From contig VXAI01000038.1 in the NCBI GenBank assembly GCA_013399305.1, positions 4,089,682 to 4,153,681 of the forward strand: a DNA stretch of 64,000 bases. The letters are read 5' to 3'. The notes beneath the pieces are model-generated. The model saw nothing but the letters and a program-made list of their open reading frames with translations, was not told the DNA's origin and did not search any database. The DNA is from Rostratula benghalensis (taxonomy: Eukaryota > Chordata > Aves > Charadriiformes > Rostratulidae). Below are positions 62,601 through 64,000 of the stretch, one piece after another (within the stretch, counting starts at the first letter, position 1; each line of letters opens with the position of its first letter). The position numbers and the translations under genes are program-made.

Positions 62601-64000
62601 TATTTAGCAGACAATAGCTTTCTTCTTTATGTACACACATCAGTTTATTTGTTAAACACAATGTGGAGGCTGTGTTATTAGTGGCAGAAAAATTAAAGAG
62701 GATTTAAGATTCTGCCTTATTGTAAGTTATAGGAATGGATTGTTGCTAAGTTCCCTAATTCTTCTGGTATTTTAGAAGGGACCTTTTTCAGTATCAGCAG
62801 TTTTTGTATTCCCTCTGGCCTTACCACTGTTTTTACTTCTTTTCTGAGATTTTTTAAAGACGCTTTTCTATAGCCAAATTATGCTGTAGAAAGAGATGAC
62901 AGAAAAGATTCTGTGTGCACAGATCAGCTGATACAATGCATTGCTGATGGGCTCCTGTTCAGCTGCCAGAGTCTGAGCTGTGACAGTGCAGGGTGGGTGT
63001 GATTCCTGCTGCTGGAAGGGTAGCAGGGGCAATCCCTGACCCCCAGAGTAGGCCTAGCAGAGCCTGTAGCCCTCTTTTTCCAGCTCAAATGCAGAAAAAC
63101 TCCCTCCCCACAGCCCCCTGAACCTATCACATGTGGAGCAAATCATGTTATTTTCCCAGAAGTACTCCTAAATGTTTGGGAAGCCAAATGTCAAGGGCTA
63201 CGACCCTGAGGTTGCTGCACAACTGGCAGATGGTTTGGTAAACCTGGAAATGGACAACTGCCTTCCTGTATGGATTATTTGCCTATTTAGAAATTGCAAG
63301 CAATCAGACAAATTACACGGCAAAACGTGTAAGAGGTAAAGGCAAGATAAACTACCTGTGTAAATAAACCCACTCAAGGAAGAAGAGCAACGTTGGAAAA
63401 TAAATTTAGTCCCAGTCTGAAAAAGGGGCCCTCGGTACTGTGCCTCTGAGTTTTGCGGTAGGGCTAAATCTTGGCTTCACACTGTACACATTCCTGCTTC
63501 CGGACACAGTGGGTGGGAAACACCTGATACGTGCCCTCGGCTGCTAACCCCAAACCCCAACATATTGATTAAAGGGTTTGGGGGAGCAAATTACAAGGAG
63601 GAGCCTTGTTAGCCATCTGGAACTGGGCTGCTCTGTCATTCTGAATGTTTGGGGACTGATGAGTGAGAGGCTGTGAAATGAGCTTGCAAATGACAAGTCT
63701 TGCCCATATGCTTTCAATTAACTTCACCTTTTTCTAAAACAAAACAAACCCCACAGTTGTCTTTTAAATAAGGCTTGAAAAGGGAGCTTTTGGGAGACGG
63801 TTCTTCTCTCCATAACATTTACTAGGAGGCAATATTGGGATTCACTTCCTTCCTCTGTATTTATATTGAATTATAGATTCAAATCTTTATTTCTCAGAGA
63901 ACATCCTATATCCAGGATGTTACAGTTATCCTTAATTTGCTTTAAACATTATTAAAGCAGCAGAGAGTATAGTGACATGCAGTTTAGGAAGAATCCGGAC
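56684..64000. other. Unique AT-rich non-coding DNA to the window end
   Basis: No gene or transposon was recognised. Contents are a C10 run at 61772-61781, a single array-like word at about 59369-59385, and a compositionally distinct, CNE-like segment at about 63540-63740. Open frames are at most 92 aa and unconvincing. Confidence 0.55.
61772..61781 (+). repeat. Poly(C) run of 10
   Basis: Ten uninterrupted C follow CAAA. It is a simple homopolymer. Confidence 0.85.

Overview
The window is vertebrate nuclear DNA, almost certainly from a bird. The main evidence is at least six pieces of the CR1 LINE retrotransposon. Several keep the avian-type CR1 3' end, which closes with ATTCTRTGA-like octamers and has no poly(A) tail. 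Other bird-like traits are AT-rich background, few SINEs and short simple repeats. No bacterial operon, viral genome, tRNA or rRNA was seen. The species cannot be fixed from this sequence alone.

I found no convincing protein-coding gene. Open frames are short (154 aa at most), occur on both strands, often begin at non-ATG codons, and resemble no family I recognise apart from CR1 ORF2. The window therefore looks like a gene desert or the inside of a very large intron. Because exons can be short, an isolated exon could have been missed.

Layout: 1-11.7 kb is unique AT-rich sequence with simple repeats and a perfect 24-bp palindrome. At 11.75-12.23 kb and 14.77-15.15 kb are two plus-strand CR1 3' ends. 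At 15.2-27.5 kb is unique sequence with a G/T-rich tract near 20.75 kb and a 152-aa orphan frame next to the array. At 27.5-30.37 kb is the most striking feature, a degenerate minisatellite of about 2.85 kb. Its units are roughly 15-18 bp and very poor in G on the plus strand. At 30.4-46.8 kb is mostly unique sequence with small CR1 scraps at 32.4 and 44.1 kb. At 46.86-47.3 kb is a minus-strand internal CR1 fragment carrying the start of the reverse-transcriptase domain. At 47.3-53.5 kb is unique sequence. At 53.49-53.98 kb is a plus-strand CR1 3' end. From 54 kb to the end is unique sequence with one short CR1 tail at 56.58 kb.

No genes here work together as a system. The best candidate for something undescribed is the strand-asymmetric minisatellite. 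The microexon, terminal-exon and conserved-noncoding suggestions are weak hypotheses.
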